Shown: one piece after another, positions 54,085 through 64,000 of the stretch
How positions within the stretch are numbered: position 1 is the stretch's first letter
Layout: every line of letters starts with the position of its first letter
Origin: Adiantum capillus-veneris
Taxonomy: Eukaryota > Streptophyta > Polypodiopsida > Polypodiales > Pteridaceae
Assembly: GCA_014529385.2 (NCBI GenBank)
Contig: CM043955.1
Location: 142,712,140 to 142,776,139, forward strand
DNA: 64,000 bases
Direction of reading: 5' to 3'
The notes under the pieces: model-generated
What the model was told of the DNA's origin: nothing
The model's database searches: none
Seen by the model: only the letters and a program-made list of their open reading frames with translations
Made by a program: the position numbers and the translations under genes

Positions 54085-55165
54085 ATGAGAGAAGATTCAA
54101 GAGCTATAGCAAGAATGACAGCACTTCCATATGAGGAATCTTTTGTAAGAGCTCTTGGAATGGTGAGATATGTCACTAAGCCAAGACCTATGCATCTAGC
54201 CCAAGTTGCAAACTGCATGGCTTCAAAATACAATGGATCAGGTGATCCCCATGGACATTCAAAATCATTCAAACAAGTATGGAGAACTGAACACATAATA
54301 AAGTTTTACACCCAATTTGAAGGTTTTGTATTGACCTTGGAAGGCACCGCCCTCACTTGGTTCCAACCTTTGAAAAAGGAACACTATGGAAGTATAGAAG
54401 CACTGCTATAGGATTTTGTAGAGGTGTTTTTCACGAGAGGAGTCAAGCACAATACTATGTTGAAGATTCATTCTTGCAAACATAAAGAGGGTGAGAAAGC
54501 TAGAGAATTAGCTTTGCAATTTAAGAAATACATTGTTAGGTGTCCACCACATGAGAAACCTCAGGAGTATTGTCATATAGTTCTGTTCATAGAGGGGCTC
54601 AAGAACAAACACCTCAAGAAGAATCTACACTTGACGAAGTGTATGACATTGGATGAGGTCATGAAGATAGATATCTACTTAGTGGAAAAGTACTAGATCT
54701 ATGAAGAAGGGTCAAAAGATGTAGATGTGGATTCAATAGATTCTTCACCTACAGCCAGTGGAACAAGCACCACAAAAACAACACCACAAAAAAAACAAAT
54801 ATCCATGAACACCGTTGGAAGAACTTGTGAGGAGGATGGGGCACAATTTGGGGATTTAGAACCAAAGAGTATGACTGTTGAGGTGATGCTTAACATGTGG
54901 TATAGATCATTTGACACCACAATTTACTATGTTGTCGCAATCATATCCTAAGAAAAAGTGATGTGCCATTGAATACAAGTGAATGAATCATGCCACTAAG
55001 GAATTCTACTATAATCAAAGGCAAGTTAGAGAGAGGCCTTATCCACCTAACCCTAAATATTAGCAGAACATGCCAACAAACCCTTAGTATCAACACAATA
55101 GGCTAGCACCACCACTGCCAAGGTACACCTCACGACGAGTGAACCCACAATTAGGAGCAGAAAGA
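54085..55165 (+). pseudogene. E6 gag
   Basis: Frames 54085-54411 and 54424-54696 form a gypsy gag domain separated by one stop: MASKYNGSGDPHGHSKSFKQ, FEGFVLTLEGTALTWFQPLK, VFFTRGVKHNTMLKIHSCKH, FKKYIVRCPPHEKP, DEVMKIDIYLVEKY. The spacer after it includes a basic R/P/N-rich part (ERPYPPNPKY) with several stops. Gag is then cut by the E7 LTR at 55166. No zinc knuckle was seen. Confidence 0.7.
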
Positions 55166-56176
55166 CATTGAAGCATGGCTCTTGGTTGGAATTGCATTCC
55201 ATAGCCAAGATTGTTGGTGTAGGCTCTCAACTTCTCAACAAGCTTGGAGAAGGAGATGGAGATCTTGCACTTTGCACTCCACATAATGAGAGAATGTGTG
55301 TGTGTGGGAGAGTATTCCTACTCTAAATTTTGGTCCACCTCTCTCTCTCTCTCTCTCTCATATTATCTAATTATATCATTTGGACATGTGTCCTCTTTTT
55401 CCTCTTTGAGAGAAATAGCTTATTTATTCATTTCTATGTATCTAAATTCTCATTGGACCCCTTTAAAGCCTATCCAATAGGATTCAAGTACATCATGAGG
55501 ACCACATGTGGAGGATTTTGACATGTGTCTTTTATGCTTCTTAAGTCATTTGGTTTGAATTGAACACTTCAAGCACTTAGTCAATTAATCATGGAAACCG
55601 TTCATGCCTCTTGAGAGATCATATTTGAATTGAACACTTCAAGAACCTTAGTCATTTAAGAATGAGAATCACCTCAAGCTTGGGCAAGTTCAACCCTAGA
55701 TTTCCCACAAACACTTTAAGCACTTTAGTTAACAAGCCGACAAGCACCTCATGCTTGGGTAGGATTCCCACCTCAAGTTCTCAGCCCTAGCTTTCCTAAG
55801 GTCAAAGGACTTTTTAACACTAACGTTTGGGTGTCTTTAATGAAGCTAACCCTAAGGTCTTTTAAGATCCATTAGATGCACGTTGCTCTTTGATAGACTA
55901 CCTCCTTTTGGATCCCTATTGAGATGTACCCATCTCTCCTCTTGGTCCCTTGCTGAGGTAAATCTAGAAGAACTTATTGCACATTGCTCTTTGGTAGACC
56001 GTCTCCTTTTGAACCCCTATTGAGATGCAACCATTTCTTCTTTTGGTCCCCTGTTGAGATAGGTCAAGAAGCACATATCTATATCCTAATTCTTGTTCTC
56101 CTTTTATTCCCATATTAAATGATCAATTTAATATGAGAAAATCATTTGGTAAAGTTAGATAATATATTTTATGACA
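55166..56176 (-). repeat. E7 3' LTR, outer end missing
   Basis: The minus strand starts TGTCATAAAATATATTATC after a purine tract (CAACAGAGAGGTTA, plus positions 56177-56190). About 550 bp of the LTR present in the right copy (61475-62026) are missing. It contains (CT)n at 55339-55359. Confidence 0.75.
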
Positions 56177-56554
56177 TAACCTCTCTGTTGAAATTATAGT
56201 CATACTTGACTATGAGGTAGAGAAGATAAATCCTAGTCATTAGTCCATGTTTCTTAGCGGGTAGAGGATTCGTGTTTACCTTATGATATCATTCCAGAAT
56301 GGATAACTAATCCATTTGGTGCTCGGGAGACTTAGTTGCCGCAAGCATGTCTGCTGTTTAGTCCATATCATACTTCCAAAGTAGAGTGACAAGTTCTACT
56401 TTGGTGTTTGGGAGACGTCATCACCACATACATGATCCTAAGCATGCATAATTCTTACATTTTGTGCACAATAAAAGAAAGAGAACGAGTCTTATAAGAC
56501 AAAAACATTGTTCATTTAAAATACATTTTCATTTGCTTACTCTAATGTAGCAGT

Positions 56555-56740
56555 GTAAGCATTGACAAGGTTCATATTATCCTTAACCTAGGTTCCTTGT
56601 ATCCATCTATCATCTTCAAAAGGGTAATTATTAAACTTAACAAGATATCATTGGATAACGTTACCGTTTCTTAGTACTTTGTCTTCGTGGTCGAAGAATC
56701 GAGTTGGGCTGCAACACCTCTTCTTGATCTTTGATCTCTG
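56555..56740 (-). pseudogene. E7 chromodomain
   Basis: The minus strand reads VLRNGNVIQ, YLVKFNNYPFEDDRWIQGT and NMNLVNAY after an EDPPEIKDQEEVLQP leader, the usual C-terminal chromodomain of chromovirus integrases. This domain is known to guide insertion to chromatin marks. Stops are present. Confidence 0.7.
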
Positions 56741-57950
56741 GTGGGTCCTCCATTATTGATTCTTTTGGTGGCTCTCCTTTGTAAGGCTTGAGTAGGCTCA
56801 CATGGTTAGCATTGTGAATGAGACAATGGTTGGGAAACTTTAACTAATAAGCCATCTCATTGATTGGCTTAAGAAGTTTAAAAGAAATGACCATAGTATC
56901 TTTTTGCTAGTATAGTTCAATACTCTTGGTGGCTCATAGGATTCTTTCCCATGGTATGCCTTAGATGAGCCTTGAGAAACTTTAGCAAGACCCAATCATT
57001 TTTCTTAATGGCTAAGGCTCTTTTGTGCTTATTTTAAGCATCCCTTTTTGCCTTTGCTGTGAGATGGATATAACTTTTTTAATCTCTAGAAAAGATTCTT
57101 GTAAGTCTTGTCTATATTCATCAGTAGCAAAGATCTTCCCATATACTTGAAGTAGTAAGGGACTTTTGGATCTTCCCTCTTTAACCTCAAAAGGTGTTTT
57201 TCCCATAGAAGTATGTACAATGTCATTGTACGAATACTCTATAAGAGGTAGGTACTTCTCTCATTGAGAACATTGATTTACTTCCATGACATAGGATTTT
57301 AGTAGATTCATGAATCGTTACATTAGTTATTTCACTTTGGTCATCGCTTTCTGGATGATAGGCCAAAAGAGAAATTTAATCTACTTCCTAGATTCTCAAA
57401 GAGACCCTTCTAGAAATTACTGGTCATTCTAGGATCTTTGTCTAGCACTATGGATGTTGGAAATCCATGATACTTGAAAATTTCAGATCTAAAGAGGGTT
57501 GCCATTTGATGTGCCTTAATAGTGTTTTTGAAAGGCATAGAGTGTGTTTTCTTGCTAAGCTTATCATCTGAAACAATCCAAGTTGCTTCCCTTGATCAAA
57601 TTTCAATTTTTGGTATACCACGTATTTTGAAACATACTCTTGTATGTTTACTTTTCATGGTAAACCAACAAAAATACATTTCTACTCCTGAAAGAGTAGA
57701 TTATGGAATTCTTCTTTGCCCCGTATACCGAGAAGCATGGGATTCATACATGACTTTCATATTGTATGGGTGAGTAGCACATAGCCTATTGCCGTTTGGA
57801 AGATAACCATCCTCCAAATGGTTCTTGTTTTCCTTCCCTAATGCAAAGGTTGTAGTTATGTACTTAAAGTCTTTGTCAGTAGCATACTCATCTATCATAA
57901 AAGATAGATCATTGTGAGTTGCTATAGACACCATATTTACCCTTGGCTAT
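56741..57950 (-). pseudogene. E7 integrase
   Basis: The N-terminal zinc region appears at 57934-57701 (GYLPNGNRLCATHPYNMKVM, YESHAS). The core is badly decayed at 57650-57250. The end of the core and C-terminal part are at about 57260-56940 (YLPLIEYSYNDIVHTSMGKT, PFEVKEGRSKSPLLL). Confidence 0.7.
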
Positions 57951-59050
57951 TGTGAAAGTGCATCGACCACTTGATTGTGCTTTCCAGCAATGTGAGCAAT
58001 ATGAAATTTAAATTGCAAAAGAAAATTTGCCCACCTCGTTTGTTTGTCGGAAAGCTTGGTTTGCGTCATGAAGTTCTTGAGGCTTTGTGATCCATTCTAG
58101 GATGAATGGATCCCCCAAGAGATAGTGCTTCCATGTGTCTTGGGCATGTAGAATAGCTAAAAGATCTTTTTTGTATATACCCAAGACCCTTCATCGACAT
58201 TGAGCCTTCGGATCTCATATGCTATGGCATGCCCTTCTTGAAGCAGAACTGCTCCAAGGCAATGACCACAAGAATCACATTGGACCTCAAATGGCTTTGA
58301 GAGATCCGGAAGCATGAGGACTGGTTGAGAGGTAAACTTCTCTTTGAGCTTGTCAAAAGAATTTTGTTCTTTAGCACTCTATGAGTACTTAACGTTCTTC
58401 TTTGTTAAGTCATGCAATGGTCCTGCAATTGAGAAATTTTTGCTATGAAGCGTATATAGTATGCACACATACCAATAAAGATTCTTAGCTCATGTAGATT
58501 CCTTGGATTGGGCCATCTTTTATTACCTCCAACTTTGATAGATCCATACGGATACCATCTCGAGAGATAATGTAACCTAAATATTGAATCTCATGTAGGA
58601 AAAAATCACTTTTCTTTTTATTAATGAAAAGCTTATTCTCTCTCACAACTTGAAAGATTACCTAGAGGTGTCACTTGTACTCATTAAGATAATTTGAGTG
58701 GCCTGAAGATTTTTGTCCATCGTGAGTTTGAATGCGGTTGGAGCATTTGCTAGGCAAAAACTTGTAACTTCTCAAATAGATATTCTACCCGCGGGATGGA
58801 AAATCTTTTTTTAAATATAGTGATCTTATTTAGTGCTCTATAGTTGACACACATGTGATATGTGTCATCTTTGTTTTCCACTAAAAATACCGGTCAACAG
58901 AATGGAGAGGAGTTAGGCCTCACCATCCCTTTTTCCACCAATTCATGCACTTGCCTCATGAGCTCATCTTGTTGATCTTGTGAAACTCAGTAAGGAGGTT
59001 TATTAGGTGGTGATATTCCTAGTAGAAGCTCTATTGCATGGTCATCATTT
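57951..59050 (-). pseudogene. E7 reverse transcriptase and RNase H
   Basis: Minus-strand pieces include ISPPNKPPY, LMRQVHELVEKGMVRPNSSPF, CVNYRALNKITIFKKRFSIP, and later ILAILHAQDTWKHYLLGDPF and KLSDKQTRWANF-like sequence near 58030. Many stops and shifts occur, and the catalytic YxDD motif is not readable. Confidence 0.65.
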
Positions 59051-59488
59051 CCTCGTTTTGAAGGTAGATCACTAGGGATGTCATCAATGAAAACATCTTA
59101 GAATCCATTTAGGAAATTAGACAACTCTAATTCCCGTTGATTCCCATTATTGCTACTTGTGAAAACATTAGAATCATTTATACATATTCTCTAACAAAAC
59201 TCATATCCGCAAAAATAGAGCTTTTCATTGACTTATCAAAAGCAAGCATATTTACCATAGATATGGTGTTCTCCGACTCATTAGCATCGATGTACATACT
59301 CTTTTCCCTGTAAATGAAGTAGATTCTCCTTTTAGGGAACTTCATGTTGGCAGCCATGCGGTTGAACCATGGTGCCCCTAGGACAACATCCTCATGATGG
59401 AGAGGAGAGATTAAAAAAAGTCTTCTTTGTCAATGTAGCTCTGGACATGAAGCCTTAACTTCCCAATAAAGGGAGTAATGGAGGCTTT

Positions 59489-59719
59489 CTATCCCTTGAA
59501 AGCTCCATCGGCAGTTACAATATCTCCCATTTCAAAAGCTTGAATGCTCAACTTAGTGGACAACTCCATTGATATGAAGTTGTGAGTAGAGCCATGGTCA
59601 AAGAGAATAAGGGCATCATGCTCCCTTACTTTTCCCAAGTATAGGAGAGGTATGAGTCTTTGCAATGTATCCTCTTTTGGAGCTTCAACCATGGAAGCTC
59701 TAGGAGTGTCATTGAGCAC
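59489..59719 (-). pseudogene. E7 protease
   Basis: The minus-strand frame contains LILFDHGSTHNFISMELSTK, the retropepsin active site of chromovirus-type proteins with DHGS in place of DSGA, then ADGAFKG. The following ILG part is unreadable. Confidence 0.7.
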
Positions 59720-59799
59720 ATTTCTTTTGGGGAAATAATAATAACCATGTCCTCACTCCCCACACTTAAATCATTTATGGTCTTTATGAAAGGTCTCTA

Positions 59800-61060
59800 A
59801 ATCTTTGGGAGAGAGATTATTTTTACCTTTTTAAGATCCTTTCTTCTTGGCCTTGTTGTTGTTGTTGGTGTTGGTGTTGCCTTGGGAAGAGTTTTGAGCA
59901 TTGCTCTTTCCTTTAGGTTCATTTCAATCCTTGTTTTCCACGGGCTTGAAATTTCTTCTCACCCCTTGTTGGAAATTGATCCTTGAAGCAACCATAGTGT
60001 GATGGATGGCTTCGGTGATAGTACTAGGCCGTTGTGAGTTGACATACTCAGCCATTTCTTCAGGTAATATTGCACAAAATTGCTGCTTTTGTTCGGAGGA
60101 GTCTATCCTTTGAAAGACTGTAGCTTTGAGATGTAAATCCCAAAACTTGTCTAAATATTTGTGGGGATAGACTCATTGAAGAGTAGCTTCAAGCTCCACC
60201 ATTCGGTAAGCACTTTGTCTTTTGCATTGCTTGCAAGGAATTGCTTCATGATGAAAACTCGTAGAGTTTTCAATGTCTTTGGGGCCTCACCATTGTCACA
60301 AAGGCTAGCCCACCATTGACAAACATATTTTTGGAAGTGCATAGCTACATGGTGCAGCTTGGAGGACTATGTGAAGCCCTCATCTCCAAAGGCCGCATCA
60401 ATTTTTTTGATGAAGGCCAATACTTTGTCTGTGGCACCAAAGGTGCCATCATAGGTGAGAAAAGAGATACTCTTTTCTCTCTTTGAACTTCTTGAGCTTT
60501 GTGATCTTTTCCATGCAAGGTATGATTTACGATGTCCTCCCCTCTTGTATTCTCTAGGAGAATAGCCATAGATTTCGTTGGAAGAGAAGGAAGAAGGAGA
60601 AGAGGGTGACCTCTTTCTTGCTTTTTTCTTCCTTTGTTTCCTCTCTTCCCTTTTGGAGTGACAAGGAGATGGACTATGGGTTGACCGCTTCCTCTTCGGA
60701 GGAGTTGGTGATAGTCTAAACCGTTGTCTTCATGGAGCCTCATTTTTAGAGGAACTTAGGGATTCACTTCTTTCTCATTCTTTGGATTCCTCCTCTCTTA
60801 TGGGAGAGAGTCTTATTTCGAGAGTCTCATCAAGAGACCTCCTAAGCTCTCTCTCTCTCTCCCTCCTCTTGGAGAGGAAGGGAAATCCCATAAGCACGAA
60901 GTTGTTGATTAACTTCGTCTTGCAAAGTAGGGTTGCCCATAGCTTGGTGCAACCTATTAACAAGATAATTTATAAACATGGGGGCATCATCAGTAGCACC
61001 TTCATGTGAAAAATCAAAGCTATTAATGTTCATTCTACTCTCTTGATTATTGTCAGCCAT
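59800..61060 (-). pseudogene. E7 gag
   Basis: Starts near MADNNQESRMNINSFDFSHE (about 61060) with LQDEVNQQLRAYGISLPLQE. A basic S/R-rich part lies at 60740-60500. The capsid-like core reads HHVAMHFQKYVCQWWASLCD and VFIMKQFLASNAKDKVLTEW at 60360-60180. A threonine/arginine tail with a decayed knuckle region follows near 59860-59750. Confidence 0.65.
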
Positions 61061-61455
61061 GCTAACTATACTTATGTGTTTACTTAGTGTATTCTTTGGC
61101 AATTCAAAACCTTAGTTGCTACTCCTCTTAGCTTTTGAAAATAAGCACTTAAGTATCTACACCCACGACTCAAATTGGTTAATTATAGAGAGTAGTGGGG
61201 TGGGTCTAGCATAGCATAATTTCCAAGGGACATCTCATTTTAGACTTCTTATGTCTCAAAAATGGTAAAGCCGTAGGCAAGTCTAAAAAGACCCCATTAT
61301 AAAGACCAAAGCTCTCGAGGTGTATACCATATCCCACATAGTGGACTCAAAAACCTTGATCATAGATCCCAGTCCCACTTACCCTAATATAATCAACAAA
61401 ATCAACCATTAATAGGCTACTTAAGGATCTCTCTTCTTAAGCAAGAAAAGAGAAA

Positions 61456-61473
61456 CCAAATGCTCTGATACCA
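61456..61473 (-). other. E7 primer binding site, initiator tRNA-Met type
   Basis: The minus strand reads TGGTATCAGAGCATTTGG directly after the LTR end CCATTACA plus one base. It fixes the right LTR as the 5' LTR. Confidence 0.85.
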
Positions 61474-61474
61474 A

Positions 61475-62199
61475 TGTAATGGAAATGGCCTATGAACTTT
61501 GAGAATTGCGGAATTAAGAGAATTAGAGTGAGAATTTTTGTGAGATTACTTTGAGAACATAGAGGGTGAACTTAATTGATGGTAGAAACATGAAATAGTA
61601 CTTAATTAACTTGTCATGAATAATACTTTGCAAGAGAGAGAGTATTGGAGAACATGACAATAGTTGAGGACTCGATTTACTTGGAGCTGGTCCCCCCTCC
61701 AAAAGGCGTTTGTATTATAGATTCTCCCATCAAGAGAAACTTGGTACAATACAATCTTTGTGTTCCTTGTGACCTTGGTGATGCCATGAATATGGAAAGC
61801 TTCATGCATCATGAGCATAACATAAACTTTGTAAAAAGCATTAACTATCCCAAGCCTCAGTTCCCAATGCCTCAAACACCTTCGAAGGTGGAGAGAGCTA
61901 GCGGGGAATGAGGGTAGGGAACAAGAAGAAGAATCATTCATAGGAGAAAGAAATAGTTCATTACTCTTCTTTCCTAGCATAACATAATAGCATAAAAATG
62001 AAGATGAAGAAGATGGAAATCTTAAGCATTGAAGCATGGCTCTTGGTTGGATTTTCATTCCATAACCAAGATTGTTGGTGTAGGCTCTCAACTTCTCAAC
62101 AAGCTTGGAGAAGGAGATGGAGCTCTTGCACTTTGCACTCCACACAATGAGAGAATGTGTGTGTGTGTGGGAGAGTATTCCCCCTCTCAAGCTTAGTCC

Positions 62200-62241
<42 letters not shown>

Positions 62242-62844
62242 TTATTTAATTATATCATTTGGACATGTGCCTTCTTTTTCCTCTTTGAGAGAAAGAACTT
62301 AATTATTTATTTTTATGCATCTAAATTCTCATAGGACCCCTTTAAAGCCTATCCAATAGGATTCAAGCACATCATGAGGACCATATGTGGAGGATTTTGA
62401 CATGTGTCTTTTATGCTTCTTAAGTCATTTGGTTTGAATTGAACACTTCAAACACTTAGTCAATTAAGCATGGAAACCATTTATGCCTCTTGAGAGATCA
62501 TATTTGAATTGAACACTTCAAGAACCTTAGCAAGCCGACAAACACCTCATGCTTGGGTAGGATTTCCACCTCAAGGTCAGCCCTAGCTTGCCTAAGGTCA
62601 AAGGACTTTTTAACACTAGATTTTGGAGGTCTTTAATGAAGCTAACCCTAAGGTCTTTTAATCTCCATTAGATGGATTTTTCTCTTTGATAGACTACCTC
62701 GTTTTGGACCCCTATTGAGATGTACCCATCTCTCCTCTTGGTCCTTGCTGAGGTAAATCTAGAAGCACTTATTGCAGATTGCTCTTTGGTAGATTGTCTC
62801 CTTTTGGACCCCTATTGACATGCAACCATTTCTCCTTTTGGTCC
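61475..62844 (-). repeat. E7 5' LTR, outer end missing
   Basis: The plus strand starts TGTAATGGAAATGG next to the primer site. It matches the left LTR from 62027 on, then breaks off at 62844, about 127 bp before the outer terminus seen in the left copy. (CT)n at 62202-62238. Open frames inside it are not genes. Confidence 0.75.
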
Positions 62845-64000
62845 TATAAACAAGGTTTGGGATTACTGAGAAGGAGAAGAAATGAATACCACAGTGCCCC
62901 CCATAGAGCACTAGGGAGTAGAAACCATTGCTATCTTGGATAGTGGAGTAGGGGTTTCCATTGCTACAAAATTGATTTGGGAGAAATGGGAAAGACCTAC
63001 CCTAAGAGAGATTCAAATGAAATTGTAGCTAGTTGATGGCTATATTGCAAAACCTATTGAAATTATGAAACAAATACTGATGACTTCTTGTGGAATCGAG
63101 TATGAACGTACGTTTGCTATAGTATATTTTGGTACTGAGAATAACTATGATCTTATTCTAGGAAGGCCATTCATGCATCAGTTAAAAATGGTTCAAGACT
63201 GGGGTTATGCTTATATCTACTTCTGCCACATGGATACCAATACACGCATCAACTCAAATGACCACAACTGCAGAGATGTAAAAGAACACTCGTAGAAGAT
63301 TTTGATTCTGCCAACTGCTACAAAGTGTGAATTACCAGCAAGGTTGAACTCAAGAGCTCACTTCTGGATGTTTGGATTTTCTAACTGTGACAGTTTCATC
63401 AAGGACAAAAACAAGAAATCAAGACCATTTGAAGTGCTAGACTATGTACTTGAGCCATTCCTTGAAGAAAAAATAGAGCCCTTGGAGTGGACTCAGATTT
63501 AGACCACCTTAGATATGTGTGTCAATGAGATCACACCTACGAAGTTTTGTGATGAAAAGGGCTTGGACTTAATTCCCTTATGCATGATTAGAGTGAATCC
63601 AAGCAAAAATCACCAAAAAACAACAGAAACTAGTGAAGTAAAAAGAGTTGAGACCGAAGTGCAATGTTTGCATATCTGGGATAAGATTTCTATTAGAGAT
63701 CTTACCATGGAAATTGATTCAAATCATGTCTTAGAGAACAACAGCGAATCAAGTGATGAATGTTACTATGGCACCCTTGATGCTCACAGATACGGAGAGC
63801 TTAATGAAGATGATGAAAAATCAAAGGATCATGAGAGTGATCTTGAAAAAAAACCTAAAAAATTATTTGACTTCCCAAATCAAAAGCCCAAAAGTCAGCA
63901 ACATTATAGAAACAAACATGCAATAAAAGGGATGAGAAGCAAGCCAATGCCATATATCAAGGGGAAACAGTCATACTTGAGACTAGTGGGAGTGCTCACA
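62845..64000 (+). pseudogene. E6 protease and downstream polyprotein part
   Basis: The plus strand resumes E6. AILDSGVGVSIATKLIWEKW near 62930 is a retropepsin active site with DSGV, followed by FAIVYFGTENNYDLILGRPF and MHQLKMVQDWGYAYIYF at 63110-63230. Stops occur at 63293 and 63500. The part after it (about 63300-64000) is acidic and K/E-rich (EVQCLHIWDKISIRDLTMEI, ELNEDDEKSKDHESDLEKKP), a linker expected before RT, which lies beyond the window. E6 has therefore lost or displaced its gag-protease junction at E7. Confidence 0.7.

Larger units (their letters stand above)
55166..62844 (-). mobile_element. E7: chromodomain Ty3/gypsy element, minus strand, decayed
   Basis: LTRs lie at 55166-56176 (left, 3') and 61475-62844 (right, 5'). 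They match over about 0.9 kb (55166-56049 against 62027-62844), but each has lost its outer end. The minus strand gives primer site, gag, protease, RT, RNase H, integrase and a chromodomain in that order, the plan of a chromovirus. Every domain contains stops and shifts. The element sits between E6 gag and E6 protease. Confidence 0.85.

Noticed and set aside
61606-62190. 194-codon minus-strand ORF
   Set aside because: Lies wholly within the E7 LTR and is not preserved in the other LTR.

Overview
This window reads as intergenic DNA from a large, repeat-rich land-plant genome. The evidence is the mix of LTR retrotransposons: Ty3/gypsy elements of the Tat type (a second, archaeal-type RNase H after the Ty3 RNase H), a chromodomain-bearing gypsy element, a Ty1/copia element primed by initiator tRNA-Met, a MITE-like element, and no convincing host gene. 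The species cannot be named from the sequence. No rRNA, tRNA or CRISPR was seen.

Layout. (1) 1-5.9 kb: a decayed coiled-coil ORF, a candidate LTR (2209-2747) with a tRNA-Asp-type primer site, a long non-coding leader, a CT microsatellite and a 680-bp A-rich tract. (2) 5882-25845: element E3, a non-autonomous LTR element whose internal region holds only a gag-like ORF. Its 5' LTR is split by an inverted LTR fragment of its own family (5926-6962) and by E2 (7032-18271), a Tat element arranged LTR-internal-LTR-partial internal. A 4-bp duplication (CTAG) flanks E3. (3) 25.85-31.8 kb: remains of another LTR element with protease-like and duplicated unrecognised modules, ending in a polypurine tract and a 627-bp LTR; no reverse transcriptase is visible. 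(4) 31.8-38.4 kb: a minus-strand pseudogene of unknown family, microsatellites, a MITE end, a minus-strand LTR-like block with a strong hairpin, and largely unreadable sequence. (5) 38 kb to the end: a decayed gypsy element, E6, split twice. The first split is copia element E4 (38420-53495, minus strand), itself hit by Tat element E5 (43892-53076, plus strand, CCAC duplication) and by a MITE (39741-40192). The second is chromodomain gypsy element E7 (about 55166-62844, minus strand). E6 gag lies before E7 and E6 protease after it.

E2, E3 and E5 belong together. They share the primer site TGGTGCCCCCAC, a U5 hairpin followed by a copy of the first primer-site bases, and the polypurine/LTR junction style; E3 and E5 have clear 4-bp target duplications. 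E2 and E5 also carry small conserved ORFs between the primer site and gag that I do not recognise. E2 and E5 pol genes are each broken by only a few stops or shifts, so they look recently active. E3 has no pol and would need enzymes from relatives such as these. The conserved pre-gag ORFs and the U5 hairpin are the best candidates for something undescribed.
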